Positions 53,165 to 61,515 are shown, counted from the first letter of the stretch. The stretch: 64,000 bases of DNA from Bradyrhizobium manausense (GCF_018131105.1 NZ_JAFCJI010000001.1:1550001-1614000), one strand, 5' to 3'. Numbers and translations: made by a program. The notes: a model not told the origin generated them from the sequence alone.

Positions 53165-54403
53165 ATGCCCCTGTTGCAGGTCCTGCGTCCGACATTGCCG
53201 ATCCTGATCGGCGCCTCGATCATGCTGACGCTGAGCATGGGGCTGCGGCAGTCGCTCGGCATCTTCATGCAGCCGCTGACGCATGACATTCACCTCTCGG
53301 TGTCGGACTTCACGCTGGCGCTTGCCGTGCAGAACCTCGCCTGGGGCTTTCTCCAGCCGCTGGCGGGCGCGATGACCGTGCGCTTCGGCTTTCGTCCCAT
53401 CATGGTCGCGGGCGCGCTGATGTACATCGCAGGCCTCGCCTTGATGGCGACCGCGAGCGGGCTCGTCAGCATCATGATCGGCGCGGGCGTGCTGATCGGC
53501 ACCTCGCTCGCCTGCACCGCAAACGCGATCGCGATGTCGGTGGCCACGCGCGCGGTGCCGGCAACGGTCCGCTCCACCGTGCTCGGCCTTGTCTCCGGCG
53601 CTGGTTCGCTCGGCGCGCTGCTGTCGGCGCCGATCGGCCAGATGCTCAACGAGGGTTTCGGCTGGCGCATCGGTCTTGCCGGCTTCGTTGTGATGTCGGT
53701 GCTGATGATCCCGGCCGCCTTGTACGCCGGCAGCGTCGACAAGATTCCGCTGCCGAAGCCGACACCTGATGACATCGGCGATGCCAGTGCGACGTCTGTT
53801 GCCAAGGCGGCGTTCGGCAACGCCTCTTTCGTGGTGATGACCTGCGCCTATCTCGTCTGCGGCATGCAGCTCGTCTTCCTCACCACGCATCTGCCGTCGT
53901 ATCTGGCGATCTGCGGCCTCGATCCGATGCTGAGCGCGCAGACGCTCGGCATGATCGGCGGCTTCAACGTGCTGGGCTCGCTGTTCTTCGGCTGGGCCGG
54001 CCAGCGCTGGAACAAGCTCGCGCTGCTGGGCGGCATCTACATCGTCCGTTCGATCGCGCTCGCCTGGTACTTCATGCTGCCGGCGACGCCGGCATCGACG
54101 CTGCTGTTCGGCGCCATCATGGGCTTCCTCTGGATGGGCGTCGGCCCGCTGGTCGCAGGTGCCGTCGCCGAGATGTTCGGCCTGCGCTGGCAGGCCATGA
54201 TCCAGGGCCTCGCCTTCATGAGCCACCAGCTCGGCAGCTTCCTCGGCGCGTACGGAGGAGGGGTGATCTACGACGCGCTCGGCTCCTACAGCATGGCCTG
54301 GCGCATCGGTGTGGCACTGGGCCTTGCCGGCGGCATCATCCAGGTTGCGTTCGCGTTGATCCGGCCGTCGCAGCCGCCGGCGCCGGTGTTGCGGACGGCG
54401 TAG
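53165..54403 (+). CDS. MFS transporter
   Basis: 412 residues from ATG at 53165 (GGGAGAAGAAAA upstream); starts at 53120 or earlier fall in or near the operator. Twelve hydrophobic helices, first one ILIGASIMLTLSMGLRQSLG. Motif A-like FGFRPIMVAGALMY lies between helices 2 and 3, and the family resembles the oxalate/formate antiporter or YbfB-like subgroup (QNLAWGFLQPLAG). Regulated by the divergent TetR. Substrate not identifiable. Confidence 0.9.
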   Translation: MPLLQVLRPTLPILIGASIMLTLSMGLRQSLGIFMQPLTHDIHLSVSDFTLALAVQNLAWGFLQPLAGAMTVRFGFRPIMVAGALMYIAGLALMATASGLVSIMIGAGVLIGTSLACTANAIAMSVATRAVPATVRSTVLGLVSGAGSLGALLSAPIGQMLNEGFGWRIGLAGFVVMSVLMIPAALYAGSVDKIPLPKPTPDDIGDASATSVAKAAFGNASFVVMTCAYLVCGMQLVFLTTHLPSYLAICGLDPMLSAQTLGMIGGFNVLGSLFFGWAGQRWNKLALLGGIYIVRSIALAWYFMLPATPASTLLFGAIMGFLWMGVGPLVAGAVAEMFGLRWQAMIQGLAFMSHQLGSFLGAYGGGVIYDALGSYSMAWRIGVALGLAGGIIQVAFALIRPSQPPAPVLRTA

Positions 54404-54695
54404 GCGGGCATGCCGAGGCAACGATGAGGCGTAGCCCTCGTCCTGACGCGGAGTGCTGCGTTTCCGACGCTTTCTCCGTACGGGAAAATCTGGCACAATC
54501 TGCATAGTTGCGCTGTCGTATGCGGACTAAGGTCCAGCGATGGGCAACGAGCTACTGGCACGCGGTTGCCGTTGCGGCGGGCGTTTTCACCGTGGCCGCC
54601 GGCTCCCTTCTTTTGTTTGTTTATTGACACGGTACGCGCCCAGGTTGGCGGCCTGCTTTCAAGGGAGCCGCTTTCGCAATGTCGTGCCGTTCCAG

Positions 54696-54709
54696 TTGAT
54701 CTGGGTCAA
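54696..54709 (+). promoter_or_regulatory. FixK/FNR-type box upstream of small secreted protein gene
   Basis: TTGAT-CTGG-GTCAA matches the FixK2 consensus TTG-N8-CAA with a perfect TTGA-N6-TCAA core. It lies in the 388-base gap 54404-54791, 83 bases upstream of the ATG at 54792. If it acts as a class II site the transcript would start near 54744. FixK2 drives low-oxygen expression in Bradyrhizobium. No other feature is supported in the gap; frames crossing it lack ribosome sites. Confidence 0.6.
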
Positions 54710-54791
54710 CATCATCCCTTTCGTGCCGCGCACACTAGGTTCGACCGCAGCGTCGCAGCTTGTTTCAGTTCGCGAGTTTGAGGAGGATTGC

Positions 54792-55055
54792 ATGCGTCGA
54801 GCGAAGCGTCTTTCGATCAGGTCGACGACCGTCACCGGAATTATAGCCAGCGCTCTGTTCGGGCTCGCGGGGGTCACTCTTGGTCCGGCCCCCGCTCACG
54901 CGGTGATCTACTGCACCTATGTTGGCTATCCCGCAGGCTGTGTCGCGCGGGCCGGTGTCGTGCTCAGACCTCGACCCGTGGCACGAGCCGCCGTTCGTCA
55001 CAACGCCGGTGGCAACTTGAACGGCGGCGTCAATCGCGTCGGGGCGCGACGCTGA
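54792..55055 (+). CDS. Small secreted protein behind a FixK-type box
   Basis: 87 residues from ATG at 54792, with GAGGAGG five bases upstream; a longer in-frame start at 54540 covers the putative promoter and is unlikely. A signal peptide (TTVTGIIASALFGLAGVTL, about 12-30) ends near AHA-V. The mature part of about 45 residues has two cysteines (VIYCTYVGYPAGCVAR) and a basic C-terminus rich in Arg and Asn. No family is recognised; it looks like a small exported protein, possibly induced at low oxygen. Confidence 0.65.
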   Translation: MRRAKRLSIRSTTVTGIIASALFGLAGVTLGPAPAHAVIYCTYVGYPAGCVARAGVVLRPRPVARAAVRHNAGGNLNGGVNRVGARR

Positions 55056-55129
55056 TGCCATCCTGCTGCTCACGCGCGGAGCATTTTCACGCAAGGCAGT
55101 TGTGCGACCCGTTGAATTTTGAGCAATCG

Positions 55130-55396
55130 ATGAGGCACACTTGGTACGTAACTTTCGAGGTGCCGCGTCGCGGGATTTTGCCGAAGGCAAGGCATCCTCG
55201 ACTGACCAGAACCTTTGAAACAGAGGCGGACGCCAAGCTCTTCGCAAAAGAGAAACTTGAGCAAGGATTGGTCGTGACAGCCGGCACTCTCAATCCGCAC
55301 GTACCCAGGCAAGTTATTCCGTCCAGCGCCATGGCGATCTGGCTTGGGAACGAGCGGGATGAAAGCGCGGAACGGGTTGACGATCTGGATCACTAG
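55130..55396 (+). CDS. Hypothetical small protein
   Basis: 88 residues from ATG at 55130. It reads WYVTFEVPRRGILPKARHPRLTRTFETEADAKLFAKEKLEQGLVVTAGTLNPH, a beta-alpha-beta arrangement, with an acidic C-terminal tail. It resembles small soluble proteins common in rhizobia; no motif is known to me. The base composition is lower in G+C than the window average. It ends overlapping a convergent short gene by 4 bases. Confidence 0.6.
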   Translation: MRHTWYVTFEVPRRGILPKARHPRLTRTFETEADAKLFAKEKLEQGLVVTAGTLNPHVPRQVIPSSAMAIWLGNERDESAERVDDLDH

Positions 55397-55575
55397 GCTG
55401 AAAGACGTGGACCTTCCTCCATAGCGCTCTCCACATCGCTAGCCAGTTGGGTCAGGTGATCCGCTAGTTTGGCAAAGAACTCGCGCTTCGTCGCGTCGGT
55501 AGATAAATCACGGATCAATGCGCATTCGATGGCCTCGATCCGCAACGCTTCAAGTTGTTCGCTCAACGCTCGCAT
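55393..55575 (-). CDS. Hypothetical short helical protein
   Basis: 60 residues: LSEQLEALRIEAIECALIRDLSTDATKREFFAKLADHLTQLASDVESAME. It is predicted to be two amphipathic helices with heptad-like leucines, typical of a coiled-coil or partner-binding peptide. No signal peptide. Its frame is well supported by codon pattern but the start has no strong ribosome site. It is in the lower G+C stretch and its stop overlaps the convergent gene at 55396. The gap to 55858 holds nothing clear. Confidence 0.5.
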   Translation of the reverse strand: MRALSEQLEALRIEAIECALIRDLSTDATKREFFAKLADHLTQLASDVESAMEEGPRLSA

Positions 55576-55858
55576 CGTTGTGCCCCATGCTTGCAGAACA
55601 GCATCACGCGCCAGTCATTTCACAATCGGTCGCGCGGCCAACTCAAACAATTGTCCTTTGGGGAATTTGCCTCTTTGGCAATGATTCATTCATGCGCATC
55701 CTGGACTGTGCGGGTCGCATGCGCTCCGATTTTCAACACCACATACAACCGAGCCACTCACGGGTTTATTTTCAGAAGCGTTGATCTGAATCAGCGCAGC
55801 CACATCGTCACGGACTAGGCGTCTGCCGTTAGTTCTCTTTTACGAAAGGAGAAAGTCC

Positions 55859-56353
55859 ATGACGTACGTAAGTAAGACTGCCCTAGCTTCTTGCGCATTT
55901 GTGTGTGCGACACTGTTCTCCATCGGGAGCTTAGAGCAAGGCACTCTATCGCTTTCAGTTGAGAGCGCTCAGGCTCGGGTCGGCAATCCGCTGACCCCAG
56001 TGAGTGTTGCGGGTGTTGCCCGTCGTCATCATCGGCGCGCAGCGTACGGATACGGGTATGGTGCAGGCGTCGCAGGTGCCGCCGCAGTCGGCACGGTTGC
56101 CGCCGTCGGCACGGCTGCTGCCGTCGCCGCTTCCCCCAATTGGGGATGGGGCAGCAACACCTGGACCAACTCTTACGCGGCCCAGACTGATCCTCACTTT
56201 GGGCAGCCGCTCTACGCTCACCGGGCCTACTACGGACATAGCCCTTACTATGGCTACACCGGTTGGGATGACTATTCGACTCGCAACAGCCTCAAGTGCC
56301 ACCCAGGAGGCACGATCAAGCTCGACGACGGCCATATGTACTCCTGCCAATAG
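55859..56353 (+). CDS. Secreted hypothetical protein, Gly/Ala/Tyr-rich
   Basis: 164 residues from ATG at 55859, preceded by AAAGGAGAAAG. A signal peptide runs to about residue 25-40. The middle is Gly/Ala/Val-rich (GYGYGAGVAGAAAVGTVAAVGTAAAVAAS), followed by an aromatic segment (YYGHSPYYGYTGWDDY) and one C-terminal Cys pair (LKCHPGGTIKLDDGHMYSCQ). The layout fits a periplasmic or surface-exposed low-complexity protein. No enzyme motif. A strong terminator follows. Confidence 0.72.
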   Translation: MTYVSKTALASCAFVCATLFSIGSLEQGTLSLSVESAQARVGNPLTPVSVAGVARRHHRRAAYGYGYGAGVAGAAAVGTVAAVGTAAAVAASPNWGWGSNTWTNSYAAQTDPHFGQPLYAHRAYYGHSPYYGYTGWDDYSTRNSLKCHPGGTIKLDDGHMYSCQ

Positions 56354-56395
56354 AACTCCCAATAGGCAAAGTACGAGTAGTCGATCCCGTCGATG

Positions 56396-56437
56396 GCGCG
56401 CGGCCCTCGGGTAATGCCGGGGCCGCGTGGTTTTTTT
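56396..56437 (+). terminator. Rho-independent terminator
   Basis: CGCGGCCC..CGG at 56398-56410 pairs with CCGG..GGCCGCG across a GTAATG loop with one bulge. Seven T residues follow from 56431. It ends the transcript of the secreted Gly/Tyr-rich protein gene. Confidence 0.85.
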
Positions 56438-56482
56438 GGGCGAACAGTTCCGCAAGCCGAGTGGAGGTCTCGCTCGTCAAAC

Positions 56483-56498
56483 TGTGATATAGATCACA
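56483..56498 (+). promoter_or_regulatory. CRP/FNR-type site upstream of caspase-like gene
   Basis: TGTGA-TATAGA-TCACA is a perfect copy of the CRP consensus TGTGA-N6-TCACA. It sits 83 bases before the ATG at 56581. Several rhizobial CRP-like regulators (for example Clr of Sinorhizobium) recognise TGT-N10-ACA, which this also satisfies. Whether the host regulator is cAMP- or cGMP-dependent cannot be told. Confidence 0.6.
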
Positions 56499-56580
56499 TA
56501 AATTGCGCGACTTCTTGCGCATTGTGATCGCCAGACTCAATGTTAGGGTCGGTTTTTATTGGCGATTTGGGACTCTGGGG

Positions 56581-58440
56581 ATGCGTTTCCTGCTCGGCCT
56601 ATTCGTGTCGGTCTGGCTTATTTTGCCGACAGGGCCTGCGCTGGCGGATAAGCGCGTGGCCCTCGTCATCGGCAATTCGACTTACCGCAACGTCGCCAAG
56701 CTCGGTAATCCCGTCAACGACGCGGCCGCCGTTGCGGCCATGTTCAAAGCCGCCGGATTCAGTTCGGTCGAGTCCAAGCTCAACCTGACCATCAGCGAAA
56801 TGCGCAAATCCTTGCGCGACTTCGGCAATGCCAGCCGCGATGCGGATGTCGCGGTCGTCTATTATGCGGGGCACGGGATCGAGCTGGACGGCACCAATTA
56901 TCTGATCCCGATCGACGCCACGCTCGAGACCGATACCGACGTTCTGGATGAGACGCTGTCGCTGGATCGCGTGCTGGTCGCGGTTGAATCGGCCAAGCAG
57001 TTGCGGCTGATCATCCTCGACGCCTGCCGCGACAATCCCTTTGCGAAGAACATGAAGCGGACGATGGCCTCGCGCGCGGTCGGTCGCGGTCTCGCCAAGG
57101 TCGAGCCCACGAGCCCGAATACGGTGATCGCGTTTGCTGCTAAGGCCGGATCGACCGCATCCGACGGCACCGGAAAGAACAGCCCGTTTGCAACGGCGCT
57201 GGTGGAGCATCTCGCCAAACCGGGCCTCGATCTGCAAAGGGCATTTCGCTATGTCCGCGATGACGTTCTGAAGGCGACCAACAACACGCAGGAGCCGTAC
57301 ACCTATACGTCGCTTGGCGGTGACGACGTTCCCCTTGTCGCCGCCGGCCCGGTCAAGCCTGTGGTTGCGTCACCTGCCGCCGCAGCTCCGGCTGACCAGA
57401 GCGCGACGATGCGGCGCGACTACGAGTTCGCCTTGCAGGTCGGCACAAAGCCGGCGTGGGACGCTTTCATCGAACAATATCCGACCGGATTCTTTACCTC
57501 GCTTGCGAAGGCCCAGCGCGACAAGCTGGCGGCCGAAGCGGCACAGGTCGAAGCCACCAACAAGGCCAAGGCCGCTCGCGACGAGCAGGCGCGGCTGGCT
57601 GCGGAGGGCGCCAAAGCTTCGGAGCAGGCCAAGGCCGCCGAACAGGCGAAAGCCGCCGAACGCGCACGCGTCACGGCGGAAGCGGCCAAGAAGGCCGAGG
57701 AGGCCAAGCTCGCCGAAGCCGAACGTGTCAAGGCGGCCGAAGCCGCCAAGGCGGAAGCCAAGGAGGCTGAACGCATCAAGGCGGCGGAAGCGGCCAATGT
57801 CACGCGAGAGGCAAAGCTGGTCGCGGATCAAAAGACCAGGGACGACAAGCAGGTGATCGAGCAAAAGTCGAAGGAGGACAAGCTGGCCGCGTTGACGCCT
57901 TCTGCCGACAAACCGGATGTTCCGGCTGCGGCGGATCTTCCGCGCGCGCTCCAGGCCGAACTTCGACGGGTCGGCTGCAACACCGGTGCGGTCGACGGCA
58001 TCTGGAATGCAGCCGCGCAGCGATCGCTCGATCTCTTCAACAAGCACGCCGGTATGAAATTGGATGTCAGGACGGCCAGCGCCGACGCGCTCGATGCCGT
58101 CAAGGGCAAGACCACACGCGTCTGTCCGCTGGCTTGCGATCACGGGTTCAGGGCCGATGGCGACCGCTGCACGAAGATTACGTGCCGCGCCGGATACGAA
58201 GTCGGCGACGACAATACGTGCGAAAAAATCGAGGTGAAGAAGCCGGTGGCCAAGCGCGACGATCAGAAGCGCGAGTCATCTGAACGGGCCAAAACGGAAG
58301 CTTCACCGGCTAAGCCGCAGGCTTCGGGCCAGATGTATTGCGGAGCGGCCGGATGCCGCCCCGTGGCGAAAGGGTGCCGGCTGGATACCGCAGCCCGCAA
58401 CGGCAACATCGTGACGTCGCCGCGCGAGATCTGCGATTGA
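56581..58440 (+). CDS. Caspase-like (C14) secreted protein
   Basis: 619 residues from ATG at 56581; an in-frame TTG at 56503 would add 26 residues but the signal peptide begins at 56581. Signal peptide ends near Ala22. Caspase-like domain 24-260 with the dyad His98 in YYAGHGIE and Cys149 in LDACRDNPF; the DACR motif fits orthocaspases/metacaspase-like proteins cutting after basic residues. Residues 320-450 are charged Ala/Lys/Glu repeats (coiled coil likely). The last 130 residues resemble a peptidoglycan-binding module (AVDGIWNAAAQRSLDLF) then a Cys-rich end (CRAGYEVGDDNTCEK). Exported, wall-linked protease of unknown target. Confidence 0.88.
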   Translation: MRFLLGLFVSVWLILPTGPALADKRVALVIGNSTYRNVAKLGNPVNDAAAVAAMFKAAGFSSVESKLNLTISEMRKSLRDFGNASRDADVAVVYYAGHGIELDGTNYLIPIDATLETDTDVLDETLSLDRVLVAVESAKQLRLIILDACRDNPFAKNMKRTMASRAVGRGLAKVEPTSPNTVIAFAAKAGSTASDGTGKNSPFATALVEHLAKPGLDLQRAFRYVRDDVLKATNNTQEPYTYTSLGGDDVPLVAAGPVKPVVASPAAAAPADQSATMRRDYEFALQVGTKPAWDAFIEQYPTGFFTSLAKAQRDKLAAEAAQVEATNKAKAARDEQARLAAEGAKASEQAKAAEQAKAAERARVTAEAAKKAEEAKLAEAERVKAAEAAKAEAKEAERIKAAEAANVTREAKLVADQKTRDDKQVIEQKSKEDKLAALTPSADKPDVPAAADLPRALQAELRRVGCNTGAVDGIWNAAAQRSLDLFNKHAGMKLDVRTASADALDAVKGKTTRVCPLACDHGFRADGDRCTKITCRAGYEVGDDNTCEKIEVKKPVAKRDDQKRESSERAKTEASPAKPQASGQMYCGAAGCRPVAKGCRLDTAARNGNIVTSPREICD

Positions 58441-58538
58441 GCGGCTGCGAATGCATTGGAAGCGTGATGGTGGCTGGCGACGTCATGCCGATGTTGGCGA
58501 CGTAGCCTGACGATTGCTGCGTGCCGCCGCGATCGCAC

Positions 58539-58799
58539 CTATCGCGGACGCGGGCCGCGATCCGGATGAGGCGGCTGCTGCTGCACATAAGGGTTCTGCA
58601 GGCACATGGCGGAAAGGCCCGCAGCGCTGGCTTTGCACTCTTCCCAGGTACTGTACTGGCACCGGATTGAGCTGGCACCGCCCCATTCCCACTTTTGCAG
58701 GCACACGGGAGCATTGCCGCCGAACCGCTGGGCTGCGGCCGGAGCGGGCGCCGACATGATGATCCCGACGATGAAGAGAAGGGGAAGCGCGCGCATCAT
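58539..58799 (-). CDS. DUF3551-like secreted cysteine-rich protein
   Basis: 86 residues from ATG at 58799; the frame stays open further upstream but without a signal peptide. Signal peptide MMRALPLLFIVGIIMSAPAP ends near Ala22-Ala25. The mature part has the DUF3551 layout, CLQKWEW..SIRCQYSTWEECKASAAGLSAMCLQNP, with four cysteines. DUF3551 is a family of small Bradyrhizobium-enriched exported proteins of unknown function. It follows a same-strand paralogue 2 bases away and forms a pair with it. Confidence 0.75.
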   Translation of the reverse strand: MMRALPLLFIVGIIMSAPAPAAAQRFGGNAPVCLQKWEWGGASSIRCQYSTWEECKASAAGLSAMCLQNPYVQQQPPHPDRGPRPR

Positions 58800-58801
58800 G
58801 A

Positions 58802-59032
58802 TCAACGCCCCCGCTGCGGAGCCAGTTGTTTGAACCTCACGCGCGGGTTCACATCGCAATAGGTGTTCCAACGTCCCGATGCTGACGCCAGGCACTGTTC
58901 TCGCGTCGAATACATGCATTCGCCGGGCGCGCCGAGCCCTCCGCCAAAGACGCACCACGGATAGTCACGTTCAGCATGTGCTGCGGGAGAAAACCCGATG
59001 ACCATGAAGACAATCAGTATGGCGATGCGCAT
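58802..59032 (-). CDS. DUF3551-like secreted protein, paralogue
   Basis: 76 residues from ATG at 59032, chosen because GGAG stands six bases before it; ATG at 59047 is the alternative. Signal peptide RIAILIVFMVIGFSPAAHAE ends near Ala21. The mature protein, WCVFGGGLGAPGECMYSTREQCLASASGRWNTYCDVNP, has four cysteines in the spacing of its neighbour. The two genes are separated by 2 bases on the minus strand, so they are co-transcribed. The pair suggests tandem duplication. Confidence 0.75.
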   Translation of the reverse strand: MRIAILIVFMVIGFSPAAHAERDYPWCVFGGGLGAPGECMYSTREQCLASASGRWNTYCDVNPRVRFKQLAPQRGR

Positions 59033-59254
59033 GCGATTCTCCATCACGTCAGCCGAACGGCGCCGGAAGCGCTGAGCGTTTGCAACATAGCCGGTCGCTG
59101 ATCACGGCTCAAGAATAGTTCCCTTCACGGCAAGCACAAAACCCCGTGTTGCGCGCCATCGTTCGCGTCGAACTGCGACAGCTTGTCATCGGTCTTTAGG
59201 AACGTCCGCGTGCAGCCTTCGGTTGACGAGCACACCATCAAACGGAGTTGAACT

Positions 59255-59545
59255 ATGCGGAAGACAATTTTCTCGGTGGCCATGTGCGCGTTGCTGGCCG
59301 GTGCGTCGATCGGTTTTGCTCACGCGCAGACGGGCGGCGCCGGTGCCGGCGGAGCGGGCGCAGGTGCCGGTGCTGGCGCTGGCGGCGCTGGTGTGGGAGG
59401 AGCCGGCGCGGCGGGCAGCGGAGCCAGCAGCGGCACGACCGGCATGGGCGGTGGTAGCAACGCAAGTTCCGGCACCAACAGCGGCCAAGGCGGCCCCCAG
59501 ACAAGTCATCCGGGCCGGAGGAGCCAGGATCCCACGGGTCGCTGA
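59255..59545 (+). CDS. Gly/Ala-rich exported low-complexity protein
   Basis: 96 residues. Signal peptide KTIFSVAMCALLAGASIGFAHAQ ends at about residue 24. The mature chain is almost wholly Gly/Ala/Ser (GAGAGGAGAGAGAGAGGAGVGG) and ends SHPGRRSQDPTGR. It could be a structural or loose matrix protein of the envelope. Codon use looks translated and an ATG with CGGAG upstream is present. Real gene likely, function unknown. Confidence 0.62.
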   Translation: MRKTIFSVAMCALLAGASIGFAHAQTGGAGAGGAGAGAGAGAGGAGVGGAGAAGSGASSGTTGMGGGSNASSGTNSGQGGPQTSHPGRRSQDPTGR

Positions 59546-59576
59546 TGTCTCGCTTGAGACTGAGAAGAACGAGGAG

Positions 59577-59615
59577 GTCTGGATTGCTTCGTCGCTAGAG
59601 CTCCTCGCAATGACG
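59577..59615. repeat. Second copy of the TCTGGATTGCTTCG repeat
   Basis: GTCTGGATTGCTTCG at 59577-59591 and CTCGCAATGACG at 59604-59615 are the same modules as at 43412-43443. The first arm of the palindrome is missing or degraded here, so this is a half copy. It lies between the Gly-rich gene and the rpmG terminator. Confidence 0.7.
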
Positions 59616-59645
59616 GCGTGAAGCGAGAGGGGGCTCAAACGAAAA

Positions 59646-59665
59646 CGGGGCCCGCAAGGGCCCCG
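59646..59665 (-). terminator. Rho-independent terminator of rpmG
   Basis: CGGGGCCC (59646-59653) pairs with GGGCCCCG (59658-59665) with a GCAA loop. On the minus strand it is followed by TTTTC and further T residues. It lies 28 bases downstream of the rpmG stop. Confidence 0.85.
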
Positions 59666-59693
59666 CAAAACTCTTCAACGCTTTTCGCCGATC

Positions 59694-59861
59694 TTACTTG
59701 ATCTTGGCTTCCTTGAACTCGACGTGCTTGCGCGCGACCGGGTCGTACTTCTTCTTGACCAGCTTGTCGGTCATGGTGCGCGAATTCTTCTTGGCGACGT
59801 AGTAGAAGCCGGTGTCGGCCGAGGACACGAGCTTGACCTTGATGGTGACCGCTTTGGCCAT
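59694..59861 (-). CDS. rpmG: 50S ribosomal protein L33
   Basis: 55 residues, below the usual size cut-off so easily missed. It reads [20 protein letters not shown], then [20 protein letters not shown], ending [15 protein letters not shown]. This is the cysteine-free form of L33, which does not bind zinc. Basic and lysine-rich as expected for a large-subunit protein near the E site. Ends in a strong terminator. It lies downstream of the flavin monooxygenase gene on the same strand with about 125 bases between, so it likely has its own promoter. Confidence 0.96.
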   Translation of the reverse strand: MAKAVTIKVKLVSSADTGFYYVAKKNSRTMTDKLVKKKYDPVARKHVEFKEAKIK

Positions 59862-59985
59862 GTTCTGAACCTCAGAAATGAAGGGAATCTGGAGCCGGCC
59901 AAGCGGCCCGCGTTGGCCGGCAACCTAGCCAGAAACCGCCTGATGTCAAGGTTTTAGGGCTAGAAAACCACTCAAATCGGCCCGA

Positions 59986-61311
59986 TCAGGCCTCGAAGAA
60001 CCGGTTTTTCGGCCGGGGAAGGCCCAGATTCTCCCTCAAGGTGGCCCCTTCATACTCTTTCCGGAAAATCCCGCGCCGCTGCAGCTCGGGGACGACCTTG
60101 TCGACGAAATCGTCGAGGCCGGCCGGCAGGAACGGGAACATGATGTTGAAGCCGTCGGAGCCGCGCCCGACCAGCCATTCCTCCATCTGGTCGGCGATGG
60201 TCTTGGCCGTGCCGATGAAGGACAGCCCGCCGTAACCGCCGACGCGCTGGGCGAGCTGGCGCACGGTGAGCTTGTCGCGCCTGGCGAGATCGACCATGCG
60301 CTGCCGCCCGCTCTTGCTGGCGTTGGTCTCCGGGATCTCGGGCAGCTGTCCGTCCGGATCGAAGCCCGAAGCATCGGTGCCGAGGACCACCGAGAGCGAG
60401 GCGATGGCGCTCTCGTAATGCACGCGACTGTCGAGCAAGGCGCGCTTTTCCTTGGCCTCATCGACGCTGTCGCCGACCACGACGAAGGCGCCGGGAAGAA
60501 TCTTGAGGTGCTCGGGATCGCGACCGATCTTCTCCATGCGGCCCTTGATGTCGGCATAGAGTTTTTGTCCGTCGGCGAGGCTGCCACCGCCGGTGAAAAC
60601 GGCTTCCGCGGTCTCTGCCGCGAGCTGCCTGCCGTCTTCGGAGGCCCCGGCCTGCACGATCAGCGGCCAGCCCTGCACCGGGCGGGCGATGTTGAGGGGA
60701 CCGCGCACCTTCAAATATTTGCCGACGTGGTCGAGCACATGCATCTTCGAGGGATCGACGAACACGCCGCTTTCGACATCGCGCACGAAGGCGTCGTCGG
60801 CGAAGGAATCCCAGAGGCCGGTGACGACGTCGTAGAACTCGCGGGCGCGCTTGTATCGCTCGGCATGCTCCATGTGGTCGTCGAGGCCGAAATTCAGCGC
60901 CGCGTCCGGGTTCGAGGTGGTGACGATGTTCCACCCCGCACGCCCGCCGCTGAGATGGTCGAGCGAGGCGAAGCGGCGCGCGACGTGATAGGGCTCGTCG
61001 AACGTGGTCGATCCGGTCGCGATCAGGCCGATGCGCTCGGTGACGGCCGACAGCGCCGACAGCAGCGTAAACGGTTCGAACGAGGTCACGGTGTGACTGC
61101 GCTTGAGCGCATTGACGGGCATATTCAGCACGGCGAGGTGATCGGCCATGAAGAAGGCGTCGAACTTGCCGGCCTCGAGCTTCTGGATCAGCTGCTTGAT
61201 GTGGCCAAAGTTGAAGTTGGCGTCGGGCCAGGCCCCGGGATAGCGCCAGGCGCCGGTGTGGATGCTGATCGGGCGCATGAACGCGCCAAGCTTGAGTTGC
61301 CGTTGTGCCAT
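59986..61311 (-). CDS. LLM-class FMN-dependent monooxygenase (NtaA/SnaA/DszA-like)
   Basis: 441 residues from ATG at 61311. Signatures: LGAFMRPISIHTGAWRYPGAWPDANFNF, FFMADHLAVLNMP, IATGSTTFDEPYHVARRFASLDHLSGGRAGWNIVTTSNPDAALNFG and VQGWPLIVQAGASEDGR, all typical of the NtaA/DszA/SnaA group of flavin monooxygenases, which use FMNH2 from a partner reductase to oxidise sulfonates, nitrilotriacetate or sulfones. No flavin reductase or transporter gene lies beside it, so the substrate is open. Confidence 0.92.
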   Translation of the reverse strand: MAQRQLKLGAFMRPISIHTGAWRYPGAWPDANFNFGHIKQLIQKLEAGKFDAFFMADHLAVLNMPVNALKRSHTVTSFEPFTLLSALSAVTERIGLIATGSTTFDEPYHVARRFASLDHLSGGRAGWNIVTTSNPDAALNFGLDDHMEHAERYKRAREFYDVVTGLWDSFADDAFVRDVESGVFVDPSKMHVLDHVGKYLKVRGPLNIARPVQGWPLIVQAGASEDGRQLAAETAEAVFTGGGSLADGQKLYADIKGRMEKIGRDPEHLKILPGAFVVVGDSVDEAKEKRALLDSRVHYESAIASLSVVLGTDASGFDPDGQLPEIPETNASKSGRQRMVDLARRDKLTVRQLAQRVGGYGGLSFIGTAKTIADQMEEWLVGRGSDGFNIMFPFLPAGLDDFVDKVVPELQRRGIFRKEYEGATLRENLGLPRPKNRFFEA

Positions 61312-61515
61312 CGCGCCCAAAATCCCGTTCTGGTGTCGTTGCAGAAAGACATAGGGACGCCGGGGAACTCCGCCATTGGGGGAGGCGGGAAGAATTTTTT
61401 GTTTTTCGCCGTCTGGTCAGCACAATCCCGTCGATGATGGAGGAGGGGCGCCAATCGAACCAACCTGCCGTTCATGGCGACCAAGCCATGACCTTCGCTT
61501 CCGAGGAGATCTTCA

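Noticed and set aside
53075-54505. A 476-codon minus-strand frame opposite the MFS transporter
   Set aside because: Arg/His/Gln-rich antisense frame; it also crosses the TetR operators.
54540-54791. An 84-residue N-terminal extension of the small secreted protein
   Set aside because: It would cover the FixK-type box and the likely promoter, and the signal peptide and AGGAGG site support the start at 54792.
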